A DNA stretch of 64,000 nucleotides, taken from contig JACAAK010000026.1 of the NCBI GenBank assembly GCA_025093985.1, forward strand, positions 1 to 64,000, given 5' to 3'. Positions 20,147-30,624 of the stretch are shown piece by piece (position 1 is the stretch's first letter; each line of letters starts with the position of its first letter). The notes below the pieces were generated by a model. It did no database searches. It saw only the letters and a program-made list of their open reading frames with translations, and was not told the DNA's origin. Origin of the DNA: Calvatia gigantea (taxonomy: Eukaryota; Basidiomycota; Agaricomycetes; Agaricales; Lycoperdaceae). Position numbers and translations under genes: made by a program.

Positions 20147-21164
20147 ATGCGCTCTCTTTCCTCTACTCAGACCAATAGAGTCCTCTCTTACCTGGACCAA
20201 GGGAAATCTGCTCATCATATTGCTTCTATTACTGGTCTGGGAGTCAGTACTATTTCTAGGATTCGCTCCAAACATAGATCAACACTTTCCAAATCTGTTG
20301 GTGGCCGCCCATCTAAACTTTCTCCCTCTGATATCCACTATTCTGTTCGCCTCATCACCTCTCGCAAGGCTGACAATGCCTCCCAAGTCACCAAATCACT
20401 TCAAAATGTTATTGCCCAGCCTGTATCCACCAAAACAGTGCGCAGGGCACTCAGAGGAGCTGGAATGAAGGCTGTAGTCAAGCGGAAACGACCTAAACTT
20501 ACTGCTGTCCATAGGAGGAAAAGGTTGGAGTGGGCAGAAGCACATGTTAACTGGACCCTGGAGGACTGGAAGAGGGTTATTTGGACAGATGAGTCCAAAA
20601 TCAATCGGTTTGGATCAGATGGAAGGGTTTGGGTATGGAAAAAGGCAGGAGAGGGGCTGAATGATAGATTGGTTGAGGGAACAGTCAAGTTTGGTGGAGG
20701 AAATGTGATGATCTGGGGTTGTATGCTGTGGGATGGAGTGGGGTTTGCCACTAAAATTGAAGGGAAGATGGATGCTGACCTTTATGTTCAAATTTTGGGG
20801 GATGAACTAAAGAGGAGCATCAGGTGGTATGGGAAGAATGAGGAGGATATGGTCTTCCAACAGGACAATGACCCCAAAACACAAGAGCAAAAAGGCTACA
20901 AACTGGCTAGATGAGTCTGAATTGGAGGTTATGGTATGGCCCCCACAGTCTCCAGACCTTAATCCCATTGAACATCTCTGGACTCACCTCAAGAATAAGC
21001 TGGGAGAGTATGATACTCCTCCTGATAGCATGAATACCCTATGGGAGAGGATACAAAAGGAGTGGGATGACATAGAACCAGAAGTGTGTCAGAATCTGAT
21101 AGAGAGTATGCCTAGGAGGGTCCAGGCAGTTTTACAGGCCAAGGGAGCTTATACCAGGTACTAG
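20147..21164 (+). pseudogene. Tc1/mariner transposase with one frameshift
   Basis: About 339 codons, the normal length for Tc1-type transposases, which cut and paste the element at TA sites. The N-terminal paired-type helix-turn-helix region spans residues 1-120 (ASITGLGVSTISRIRSK and GRPSKLS motif). The catalytic triad is Asp in WTDESKINRFG, Asp in FQQDNDPK, and Glu in PDLNPIEHLW, with 34 residues between the last two (DD34E). The frame breaks at the A run 20876-20879 (CCCCAAAACAC), where one extra A shifts it. Downstream text continues in another frame to TAG 21162-21164. ATG 20147 fits the family start better than an upstream in-frame ATG at 20090. The near-identical terminal repeats suggest recent activity. 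Confidence 0.92.
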
Positions 21165-21190
21165 AATACCCATTTTGTATATAAATTTCA

Positions 21191-21402
21191 AGAGGGACAA
21201 AACTGTTCCAATGCACTTAAAATATTAATTAATTAATAACTCCCCTAAAACAAAGGATTACATAATCATACTTTGCATATGATTAGATAAGATACTGGAC
21301 TATCTACAATTAAATTAGGAAGTGCACAGCCACAGTAGTCCTTGAGATATGAGCTGATCTTCTGAGAAGTTCAAAACATTGGAACGGTTTTGTCCCTTAC
21401 TG
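21191..21402 (-). repeat. Mariner right terminal inverted repeat
   Basis: Inverted copy of 19797-20008, ending CCCTTACTG, then target TA (21403-21404). Confidence 0.93.
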
Positions 21403-21404
21403 TA

Positions 21405-21912
21405 TTACATGGCCCACGGTGTTGAGCCTCTACTCCCCTTCAATATCATGGAAGCAACCTATCTGTTGCCCATTATTACTCACAAACTTTCAGATGAAGA
21501 TCTGATTGCTATCCATGCATGTGCCCTTGAAAAACGTGAAGATGACCTTGCAACCATGGTGGAAAATGTCATTAGATCACAATACAACTCTATCCATGAC
21601 TTCAAGCAACGGTTCACAAATCAAATTGTTGATTATGACTTCACACCAGGATTTTTTGTACTTGTTCTCAACAAGCACATTGAGCCTGATGTTGGAAGGA
21701 AGTGTCGACCTTGCTACTTTGGCCTTATGGTTGTTGTAAAATGTCTTCGGAGTGGAGCATACATTCTTGCAGAGGTAAACAGGGCAGTCTCGAAGCTGAA
21801 ATTCACAGCATTTAGGATTATCTCTTACCATCCGAGAACAACACAGTGCCTTCAAGTTACTGAGTTTATTGATCCAGAGTATCTTGAAGGAGCGGAAGAG
21901 GTCGACAACTGA
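21405..21912 (+). pseudogene. Gypsy-D integrase relic, C-terminal part
   Basis: Continues the integrase after the mariner insertion: YYMAHGVEPLLPF, then the C-terminal region with GFFVLVLNKHIE, RPCYFGLMVVVK, GAYILAEVNRAVSKLKF and FRIISYHPR. This is the end of Pol in large mushroom-type gypsy elements. The frame is open to TGA 21910-21912. The same protein type, from another copy, is found on the minus strand in Gypsy-C (52811-53343). The RT and RNase H that should lie upstream are absent. Confidence 0.88.
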
Positions 21913-22246
21913 GGACAGTTGTTTTCAGAAAGTAATTGGGAGGTGTAGGGGCAGTGAAATGGCTATGTGAGGATAGTACATAAACAAGACAGTAGTTAGT
22001 AGTATCACCTAATCACAGAAATGAATCTTACCCTACCATGTTTTACACTTTCTTAGAGTAATAGTTTTGCTGTTCAACCTTCTGGTTCTCGCCTTCGTAG
22101 ATAAAAAAAGACAGACCCCTAGCTAGATGACGACTTCTAGTGGACTTTTACTTCCTAATGACTACCATCATTCTACTCTATGAATAACCTTGGTGTTGGA
22201 AGAGAATGTCTATGGGCCACAGGGTTGTTGGATACTTTGAAGAGGG
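21913..22246. other. 3' flank of the Gypsy-D pol relic
   Basis: A purine-rich stretch ('gggaggtgtaggggcagtg', about 21940-21960) could be the decayed polypurine tract and LTR start of Gypsy-D. I cannot define an LTR. No gene seen. Confidence 0.35.
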
Positions 22247-22542
22247 GGAAGGAGGAATATCTGCTCCTTGACACTTTCCATATCCATGATGTCTTCAATA
22301 TCCCTGGTACCATTTCCACCCTTGTCAAGCACATCACTGCCTTCTGGCATGATCACAATCCCTTGATGCCTGCTAGTTCCATTCAAAACTTTGGGTCAAG
22401 CTGGATTTTTCCACACTGAAGCAATGCATACCTTGCACCTCTGCCAAGATAATGATCTGAGACAACAACATATATAACTGTTGAATCTGTTCTGGCAATT
22501 GTCCCAATGTGAACTGTACTGTTACTCACTGCACCAACAAGT
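22247..22542 (+). repeat. Direct repeat, copy 2 (partner 18838-19128)
   Basis: See the partner. This copy lacks the single-base losses of copy 1 and keeps a longer open frame (22180-22419) that I cannot assign. Confidence 0.75.
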
Positions 22543-22584
22543 CTATGCAGCACTGGTCATATAACTATTGTATTAAATATTGTA

Positions 22585-23000
22585 TGTTGAATCTCGATCC
22601 CATACTACTATGTTGGTTCAGTATATTTATAGTTGAAATGGGGTCTCGAGTACTTTACTATTAGAAGCAAGATAACAAGTTATGGACATAGTACTAGACT
22701 ACACTCTAGGTTGCTGGCTACATGGTCTATTAGATACATGTGTAGTATACATTATACTTTGAATATGCTACTGGTAGATAAGACCTCACCTGTTTATGGG
22801 TTTAGAGTGCACAGACCAGGGATTATTGTATATAAGCCCTTATGTAATATGCATATGTCCTTTAGACAATCTAGTCTTCTTCTATTTGAACCTCCAACTC
22901 TTAAGTATACACTTTTACTTCAAACATCTCTCAAATATCCTAGTGAGTATGACTACCCTCTGCCACTACCATTAGCTACTGTGGTGTACTCATCTCAACA
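22585..23000 (+). repeat. Solo LTR of an old copia related to Copia-1/2
   Basis: 416 bp from TGTTGAATCTCG to CTCAACA, flanked by TTGTA on both sides (22580-22584 and 23001-23005). It shares the start, the 'tatttatag' block and the 'gtaatatgcatat' block with the Copia-1 LTR. It is heavily changed by C-to-T and G-to-A. Its internal region was lost by LTR-LTR recombination. Confidence 0.9.
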
Positions 23001-23287
23001 TTGTATCTACTTTGAAATGTGTAGAGTGTGTTGTATGGAAGGGACAGAGCTAAGGATCTGAGTGAAATTATAAAAGATGACACCCACAGTTATCATGTTT
23101 CTCCTTGTCCTCACTTTCATTCCTATAATACTGCTTTAACCATGAATCAAAATCCTCCTCTCAGAATATCTTCTCTCCCTCCATCAAATTGATTGCACAA
23201 AATGATTGATAATATTGCAACCTGTGGTTGATCTCCCAATACCAAAAGATTGACTTCTCACCATGTCCCATGCAATACAAGGCAGAC

Positions 23288-23846
23288 TCAACACTCTCCT
23301 GGGATTTGTTGTGAATGAAAGACTTGATCCACAAAGTTAAGGTTGGGTAGTATCATTGGATAATATTTGCTTGCTCCCATTGTTTGATCATCTTCAAGAT
23401 TCATGGTCAAAATGAGAACACTATATGTCAAAGTGAAAATATTTACCAATTTGAATTTGGCCATGGCAGGTTCAGGAAATTCAGTGGGTGGAATGTAATC
23501 AATGCAATTTCCCAGAGACTCTTTTCTCTGAGATTTACAACCCCAGATCCAGCAACAATATGGAAAACTGATGATGTTGAGATTTGTGTAGATATGCAGG
23601 TACTTGTGAAAATCACAGTCAGCATCCAATCCTCCAGCTGCTAGAGGTGTAGGAAAACTGCATGGGTCTTCACAACCAATGAGAATATAGACATAGACTT
23701 TGAGGATTGAGTTCACCAATTCATTTGTGTATGGATAGGAAAGAGAGGCTTCTGAATCAGGTATGCCAGGTGTAAGAACCAATTCTAGGGACATAGGAGT
23801 CAGGAGCATGCATGAAAGGGACATGTTGTGTAAACCCACCTGAGCT
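23288..23846 (-). pseudogene. NLR (NACHT) pseudogene, distal part
   Basis: This continues the minus-strand NLR relic of 30625-32180 beyond the Copia-2 insertion, in a shifted frame. Recognisable pieces include YTNELVNSILKVYVYILIG and DCDFHKYLHIYTN, which resemble the region after the NACHT domain in mushroom NLR-like proteins. The frame that opens at the copia LTR edge (23884) runs to 23288, but its first residues are LTR-derived. There is no complete protein. Similarity weakens toward 23288. Confidence 0.6.
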
Positions 23847-24391
23847 TGTTGAGAGAACGAGTAGACATCCCAATATAATATCACACTACCTAAGTGTGTA
23901 GGCGTCAGCGGTGGAGGGTAGTCGTATTCATCTGGGAGACAGTCCAGTAGGAGAGGCGCATGGTAGCGGACATAGTCCTGCTTATACCAGCGTACTCAGA
24001 GAGTCTTGAGGAGAAAGGAAGCGACGCTTAGAGAAGCTAGCGTAGAGGAAAGAAGACATAGTGTCTTATGCCAAAAGGCATACCCAAAAGGGCCTACATA
24101 CTACAATGCTACATAGAGTATATATACTAATATCCCTGGTCTGTGCACTCTAAACCCTTATACGGGTGAGGTCTAACTACCAGTAGCATAATTGGAGCAT
24201 ACTGTGTACGACGCATGTACTAGAAGGTTCCATGCAGGGTGAATAACCGACTACCAGAAGGGCGGTACAACTACTGCGTACGTAGTCCGTGATGGTCCGT
24301 TATTATCGACCCTCTGAAGGTGAAATACTCGAACCCCATTTCAGCTATAAATAGACTGAACCAACGCAGTGGTACGGAGTGAGATTCAACA
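23847..24391 (-). repeat. Copia-2 3' LTR (left)
   Basis: 545 bp, plus-strand ends TGTTGAGAG...GATTCAACA. The CTA(A/T)4TAG site is at 24345-24354. The polypurine tract lies just right of it (24392-24404, minus). Confidence 0.93.
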
Positions 24392-25109
24392 CTCCTCCTC
24401 ACTTGAAGGGGGGAAGATTAACGCTTCAATATTCTAGCAGTATTGAAACCAAGCTTAGACATTGGAATCTTCAACAAAAGAGCGGCAAAGCCGAACATCA
24501 AATGTCAGAGTCATCAACGATCATGCGGATTTAACCAGCTTTTGAAAGTTGGAAAAGCATTTCTAAAGCGGAGAGGAATTGATGCTAGTGTTTGCTATGA
24601 TGGCCATAAAGGACACAACGACAATTGCTTTGAGCTATCAAATATCCTTTATCTCAACTTTTAAACTCCCACGACTAACTCGCTGCGACTTTTGTCTAAG
24701 AGTAAGGAGTAGGAAAGCCTAAAGAGGCTCCTCCAGAAATTGTAAACTGCAATTCTTTCGAAGCGTTCAACAAATCTGTTTTTCCGCATAGGTGCGAAAT
24801 ACGAAAACCATTTTTGCTGATTCAGCATGCGATTATTGTGAGATCAGGAAAGCGGCAGTATTAAGCCAGCGTAACCAAGGCCGTCACTTTTGCAGTTATG
24901 TAGATCACTCAGCCGCGGCAGTCACTTGAGCCGGTGAAGCAATGATGCTACAAGCCTTGTTCTGATTTGACTCAAACAAATTCCAAATTAATGGATTCGC
25001 AAATGGAAGTGGTCTCATGCAATTTTCCTCCATGCAAAAGGCATTTTGGCCGATGCGGATTAAGGATTCAGTCCCAAGGAATGCATACACACTTTTTGTT
25101 ATTTCCCAT

Positions 25110-25790
25110 CAACTCCGAAAAGGAGGGAGGAATGATTAAGTCCCTTATTTGTTTTTCCATGCAACTCGGAAGAGGTGGAAGGATCTTGAAATTGACCCTG
25201 TATATTTTTCCGGACTCTCAAATTGAGGTGGATGGATAAATTCCATGTAGATGTTTTACCGTCGACTCACGAAGAGGCGGAAGGTTACATTCAAAACCTA
25301 TGAAGTTTTTCCTCAATCTTGTAAAAGAGAGAAAGGATCGTTAAACCCTATCTTATTTTTCTCTTGTGAAAGGAATAAGTTCCTGCCATATTTTTACAGT
25401 CGACTCTTGAACGAGTATGAAGGAATATGTTCCTGATTTATTTTATCCAACAACTCGTAAGAGGTGGAAAGGTAAAAGTGTAAACCTTATAATATTTTCT
25501 CCTACTGCTCGTTAGAGGAGGAAGGAATAATTTCCTAATGTTATTTTTGCCTAAGACGCTCATCGTGAGACATCGGCAGGGATAACTCCCCAGTTGTTTT
25601 ATCAGCGACTCCGCAAGAGGTGATAGGAACAATTGAAAGTCCTATGAATATATTTTTCCAGCGACTGTGGCAGAAAGGAATATTTCTAAACCTGATATTT
25701 TTATCCAAGCGTCTTCATATGAAGGCGGAAAGGAATATCATGTCCTTTGTGTTTTCCCCATCAACTCTGAAGAGGAGGGCTCGTGATGAC
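25110..25790. repeat. Imperfect tandem array, unit about 55-60 bp
   Basis: Roughly eleven diverged units share a pattern like 'tttttc..cgactc..agagg.ggaaggaat..ttcct'. Examples: 'caactcggaagaggtgg', 'gactcacgaagaggcgg', 'caactcgtaagaggtgg', 'cgactccgcaagaggtg'. The role is unknown. The array lies inside Copia-2. Confidence 0.6.
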
Positions 25791-28700
25791 GTAGGAATCG
25801 GTATCATGTTTGTGGCAGTCACTCGAGCCAGCTAGTTACATCGCATTGTGGCAGTCACTCGAGCCATCTAATTGCGGATCCGTTAGACTTTATTATCAAA
25901 GCGAGGTCGACGAAGTGGTTTTGGAAAATGTGGATAAAATCCAGCATAATCACATGAAGGCAGATTAAAGTCCTGCTCAGTCAAGGATTGAAGATTCCTT
26001 CCACGTAACATGTATAGTGCTCGTCTGGTGTCATTCAAACTCTCTTCTTATCTGGTAAGCTGAAGCCCGTCAGATTATTCCAGTGTATCTTCTCATCCAG
26101 TCTGCAAAAGCAGTTTTGTCATCAACGCTAAGCATTTCTCACATGCACAGATAACTGGAGAATTAAATCACAAAAGCGATGCCTTCAACTTAATGAAGTT
26201 CCTTTGCTGTTAAGCGCAAGATAAGGTGGTCATCAGATTTGGAGTAAGAATACTGTATTCGTTGTTCTCCTCCATGCTTTTCAGCATGTTAAGTTTCCTA
26301 ACACATGTTACTCAATCATATCGCTTTTTAGGGCTTAGAGAGTGTTTATCATGTTATGAACCACTGCAGCGCACATCAATTAAGACGGACCGGCGAAGTG
26401 TAGCCATTAAAAGCTTTAATCGTATGTGGTTATTCACCAGCGATTAAGAACTTGTTTTACTGTACTCCTCCCTCAGCGACGAGTGTTTTCGATTTAAATG
26501 TCAACGCGCATTGTTAATGGCGGATCATTATCGATGCAATTCCAGAAATAAAAGCATTTTCTCACAAGTTTGTTAAGCTATGCGAGGCAAAAGCTCATAT
26601 GGAGGTATAACCATCTCATATTTTTAGGATGATATATCCGAGCTGTTGCGCTTTTCTGGTAGATGCTAGCGTGAACGCGTAGCAAGTCTTATGCTTGTCC
26701 AACTCTAGTCGGTGAGTCCAAACGAGTTCTTCTTGAAATTGAACGCCTAATCCATTATAGTCTTCCTGTAGGTGACCTGCGTAATGAACAGTGTGGTCTT
26801 TTCCTAGTCAGGTTCAATTGTGCAATGCATATCAACCAGCATTTTATTCTATAACTCCTCCACAATGGTCGTACCACATAAGTGGCGACACAGAAGTGTG
26901 GTGTGTCAAAAGCGGTAGAAATCCTGTAAAGGATGCGCAAATTTATGCATCAAATTGGCGAATTTGTCAGCGTAAGACATAGGATATGATGGGCGGAGAT
27001 TTCTCGAATGGAAATGGAAAGGAATCAGGAGGTGATCGTGGAATGTAATGGAATATATCCTGCGACATCCGAAGATGGCAGATAAAGAAGTATAGCAACT
27101 TCTTGCTTCGTGCAGGTTTTGCTCTCTTCTTTGCAAATGAACTGGTTTTACTGCTATCCAGTTGCTGAATCATGACGTTTAAGGGTATATTCCCTCATCG
27201 AGTAAGGCATCCAAATGTGGATTGTTCGTAGAACGTTAAGCCTTTCTGTGTGCCGCTTGAACTTAAAAGTTCTCGTTGATCAAACGATTGAGGTATGTTA
27301 CATCTCGAATAAGTGATCATGTTTGGGTGGTCATCATGTTAACTGATGTGCCGCGAAGCCAAACCCACAGTACAGAACCAAATTAATGGTTTATCCCTTG
27401 ATTTACACAATTAAGTGCCTTCCACTATAAATGCTTGGACTGGCGCGTTACGCTCTAGTCAACGCTTAAACTACCACTGAGACGGGTAAGACATTCCCGT
27501 TGCCATAAAGCTTTTAGGCTCTCAAAGTGTAGTGCGGATCAGTCTCTCTACATCAACCATTGCGAAAGCATTGGGAGTAGGAGGTTTAAGTGGGTTATTC
27601 ATGCCACGAATATTTGCTATTGCTCTCGTTTAGACAAACTCTCCTCCATAATCAGTTGCGACATTGGCCATTGTCAGCTATACTGTAGAGGTTTCTCTAA
27701 TGAATCTTAGAGCCTCATAACTTCTTTCGAAGGAGGACAACTATCATCATGAGATGAGAAGTCATAGAGTAGCGTCGTAATAGACGACTAACAATTCCAT
27801 CAAGTCCGAGTGTTATGCTCAAGGACGAGGATATTCATATAAAAGATTCTGGATAAAGGTACTGATGCAATTTCCCTTGTGAAATAATCCAGAGTGGCGA
27901 TGAAATAATGCAATCATCTCGACAAGTCATAAAAGACGAGTGGAGAAGGCATAATCTTGGGAAGTTCTGTTCGATGATGTCAAACGATATAGTCTAGTAG
28001 GCGTAATGTTCAACAACCATTCATCTCCTTGCTTATAATTGCAAGTTCGTGTACAACGATGAGATTGGGTGAACTAATACAGCTCTGCATGACTTTATTG
28101 CAAAGGTGGTGACCTTTAACGATTGTCTCAAAAGCATTACGCTCGAGGACATACGTTATAAGATTTTCTTGATATAGATTGGCCGCACACTAATGTGGCG
28201 CTACAAATCTTTATCCCTAATGTCATAGACAAATGCTGGAATATGAAAGCAGTTCAGACTTGTCGTTCCCGTAGGATTCCAGTTTCTTGCCTCAAGCCTA
28301 ATGTAAAGCGGCGAGGTCTAAGAATTATGCTGGTGACATAGTGCTGAAGCTCAACCATTATACGTTGGGAGCTATTCTGCTAATTCCTAGACGTGTCATA
28401 ATTTCCTTTCTTTGTAATGATGCGGTTCATGAGATCCTATAAAGGATATTCTTCTCAAGTGAATAGAGCGACATGCTCCCGCTATCATCTTCATATAACC
28501 CATAAGGATTTCTCACTTGTTGCGTAGAAAAGGATTTATAGCCAGCGCTTACATCTCACACGGCACACCGTTATTTGTAGCATTTATCAAGGAGTATGAA
28601 GTCGAAAGTACTACCGTATATCCTTCCATTGGTATCAAGGTCAGCGACATCCAAAGATGGTGACACAAGAACTCCTCCGGCGCCAAGCTCCGTAGAGAGC

Positions 28701-30067
28701 GGTCTAAAGGATTTCTTAAGGAATTTGTCGGCGTGTTGCATCGTATGGTGCTATACACATCCTCTTTCTCAATTATAGTTGCTAAATGGTGCGCTCAAGT
28801 CCTAATCATGGACGGCGACTTCCATAAAGTCAAACTTCTTTTAAGCAATCATTGTTATTCCTGTAGTTGGCAGACAAAGCATTTTAACATGCTCATCCAT
28901 GCTCTGACTTAAAACAGGTCTTCAAACTTGGGCATGTGGACATGCGTTTAACACAAGTGAAGGATCGTTGATGCTAGAAGCAGGGCGCGATATATGGCGA
29001 CGCGGCTCCTCTATAAGAGAAATAGTATATGGCGGCAGTCGCTCGAGCCAGCAGCATATTTAAACTATATTCTGAAGTATTTCCTGAAATGACATAATGG
29101 CGGTATTACTGGCTCATTATCCTTCTCCCCTTATTTCCCAGCTGCAAGGACGCGATAAGTGTTCTTCTCCTTGCTATCTTCTTTGGATATTTTTGCGAAT
29201 GCTGCAAGTGCTGCTGCTATTGGCGTAGTGCCATGGTTTTATTGGTGCTGCTAGCCTTGCAGCCGCTGTCTACCATACCAGCGTAAGCGCTGCAAATGCG
29301 GCGGCCCACTGCCTTAGCGTGGCATAAAGCGCTTATAGCGTGTGAGCTATCCATGGAAAGAATAAAGCAGTAGTCAAATAGACGTGGAAGGGGTAAAGCG
29401 TTGAAGCCTGAAGTGAAGGAACGAATGGTGGACTTCTCAAAGATATTTTCTATATCCCAGCTTTATTTGATTAAGCGGGCCTTAGCGGCTTATGGCTGCC
29501 AGCTTAAGTGAGTCAAATAGCTCAGGTATATGCTCGTGGTGTGTTATGAAATTCAAGGCGGGACTTGCCCAATCAACTTGGAACACAAGAACACAAGGCT
29601 TATAATTTGCCTGACACTGTGGTATTTATTGCGGTCACGAAGACCAGCTAATTGACCAGCAAAGTGGAGCATAGTGCTCAGCGTAGATGATACATCATAT
29701 AGTAAATTACTGAGGCGGATTTGAAGAGAATCCCAGTAAGCCCAAAGTGTCGTCATCGATCAGAGAGAATACCAGAACAGAGGTGGAGCAACCAAAGCGG
29801 AACAGTTCTGCTGCAACCCAGAATGGGGAGCGGACCTAAAGCGGTCGAACCAGACCGGAGATGACGGTTTGCCAGATCAAAAACCAAGAACGGGTAACAA
29901 CGTGTCAGCATTATGTAGGACTGCTGTGCATAGTGCACACGTTCACAACATGGGTCAGACAGGGTATCAAGTGGACCAAAGGCACCACTGTCTCCCAGAT
30001 TGAAAGCGACCATAGCCTCCTCAAACTCTACCAGCATTGCTAACACGGTCCGAGTGAGCGGCGGTCG

Positions 30068-30079
30068 GGGCCCATAACC
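30068..30079 (-). promoter_or_regulatory. Copia-2 primer-binding site
   Basis: GGTTATGGGCCC on the minus strand, directly adjoining the 5' LTR and identical to the site of Copia-1 (9829-9840). Confidence 0.75.
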
Positions 30080-30624
30080 TGTTGAGAGAATGAGTAGACA
30101 TCCCAATATAATATCACACTACCTAAGCGTGTAGGCGTCAGCGGTGGAGGGTAGTCGTATTCATCTGGGAGACGGTCCAGTAGGAGAGGCGCGTGGTAGC
30201 GGACATAGTCCTGCTTATACCAGCGTACTCAGAGAGTCTTGAGGAGAAAGGAAGCGACGCTTAGAGAAGCTAGCGTAGAGGAAAGAAGACATAGTGTCTT
30301 ATGCCAAAAGGCATACCCAAAAGGGCCTACATACTACAATGCTACATAGAGTATATATACTAATATCCCTGGTCTGTGCACTCTAAACCCTTATACGGGT
30401 GAGGTCTAACTACCAGTAGCATAATTGGAGCATACTGTGTACGACGCATGTACTAGAAGGTTCCATGCGGAGTGAATAACCGACTACCAGAAGGGCGGTA
30501 CAACTACTGCGTACGTAGTCCGTGATGGTCCGTTATTATCGACCCTCTGAAGGTGAAATACTCGAACCCCGTTTCAGCTATAAATAGACTGAACCAACGC
30601 AGTGGTACGGAGCGAGATTCAACA
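30080..30624 (-). repeat. Copia-2 5' LTR (right)
   Basis: 545 bp matching 23847-24391 with about eight transitions. Followed by GAGCT. Confidence 0.93.

Larger units (their letters stand above)
19797..21402 (+). mobile_element. Tc1/mariner DNA transposon (DD34E)
   Basis: 1606 bp with 212-bp terminal inverted repeats (19797-20008 and 21191-21402, four visible mismatches), flanked by TA (19795-19796 and 21403-21404). The ends read CAGTAAGGGACAAAACC. Each terminal repeat is itself bounded by an inverted pair: GGGACAAAACCGTTCCAATG outside and CATTGGAACAGTTTTGTCCC inside. It encodes one transposase, broken by a frameshift. Precise removal leaving one TA restores the gypsy integrase frame. Confidence 0.95.
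24392..30079 (-). other. Copia-2 internal region, non-coding
   Basis: 5.7 kb with no enzyme motif on either strand. It contains the motif GGCAGTC(A/G)CT(C/T)GAGCC four times (about 24917, 25813, 25849 and 29034) and an imperfect array at 25110-25790. The leader of about 160 bp next to the primer site (29920-30079) resembles that of Copia-1 and probably carries packaging signals. A 996-bp piece (27886-28881) recurs in Gypsy-A2 at 49521-50519. Short open frames are scattered and look random. Confidence 0.75.
23847..30624 (-). mobile_element. Copia-2: non-coding copia derivative (LARD-like)
   Basis: 6778 bp between 545-bp LTRs (23847-24391 and 30080-30624), flanked by GAGCT (23842-23846 and 30625-30629). 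Orientation is minus: primer site next to the right LTR, polypurine tract next to the left LTR. The LTR ends, the primer site, about 160 bp of leader and the polypurine region match Copia-1. The 5.7-kb internal region has no gag or pol and no frame longer than about 75 codons of recognisable sense. The LTRs differ at about eight positions, so it moved well after losing its genes. It needs proteins supplied by a Copia-1-type element. It is inserted in the NLR pseudogene. Confidence 0.9.

Noticed and set aside
18838..22542. The direct repeats as the LTR pair of Gypsy-D
   Set aside because: No TG start, no primer or polypurine site and no target duplication can be shown; left as a repeat of unknown origin.
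25110..25790. CRISPR-like array
   Set aside because: Units are imperfect and contiguous, without constant repeats and unique spacers, and they lie in a eukaryotic retrotransposon.
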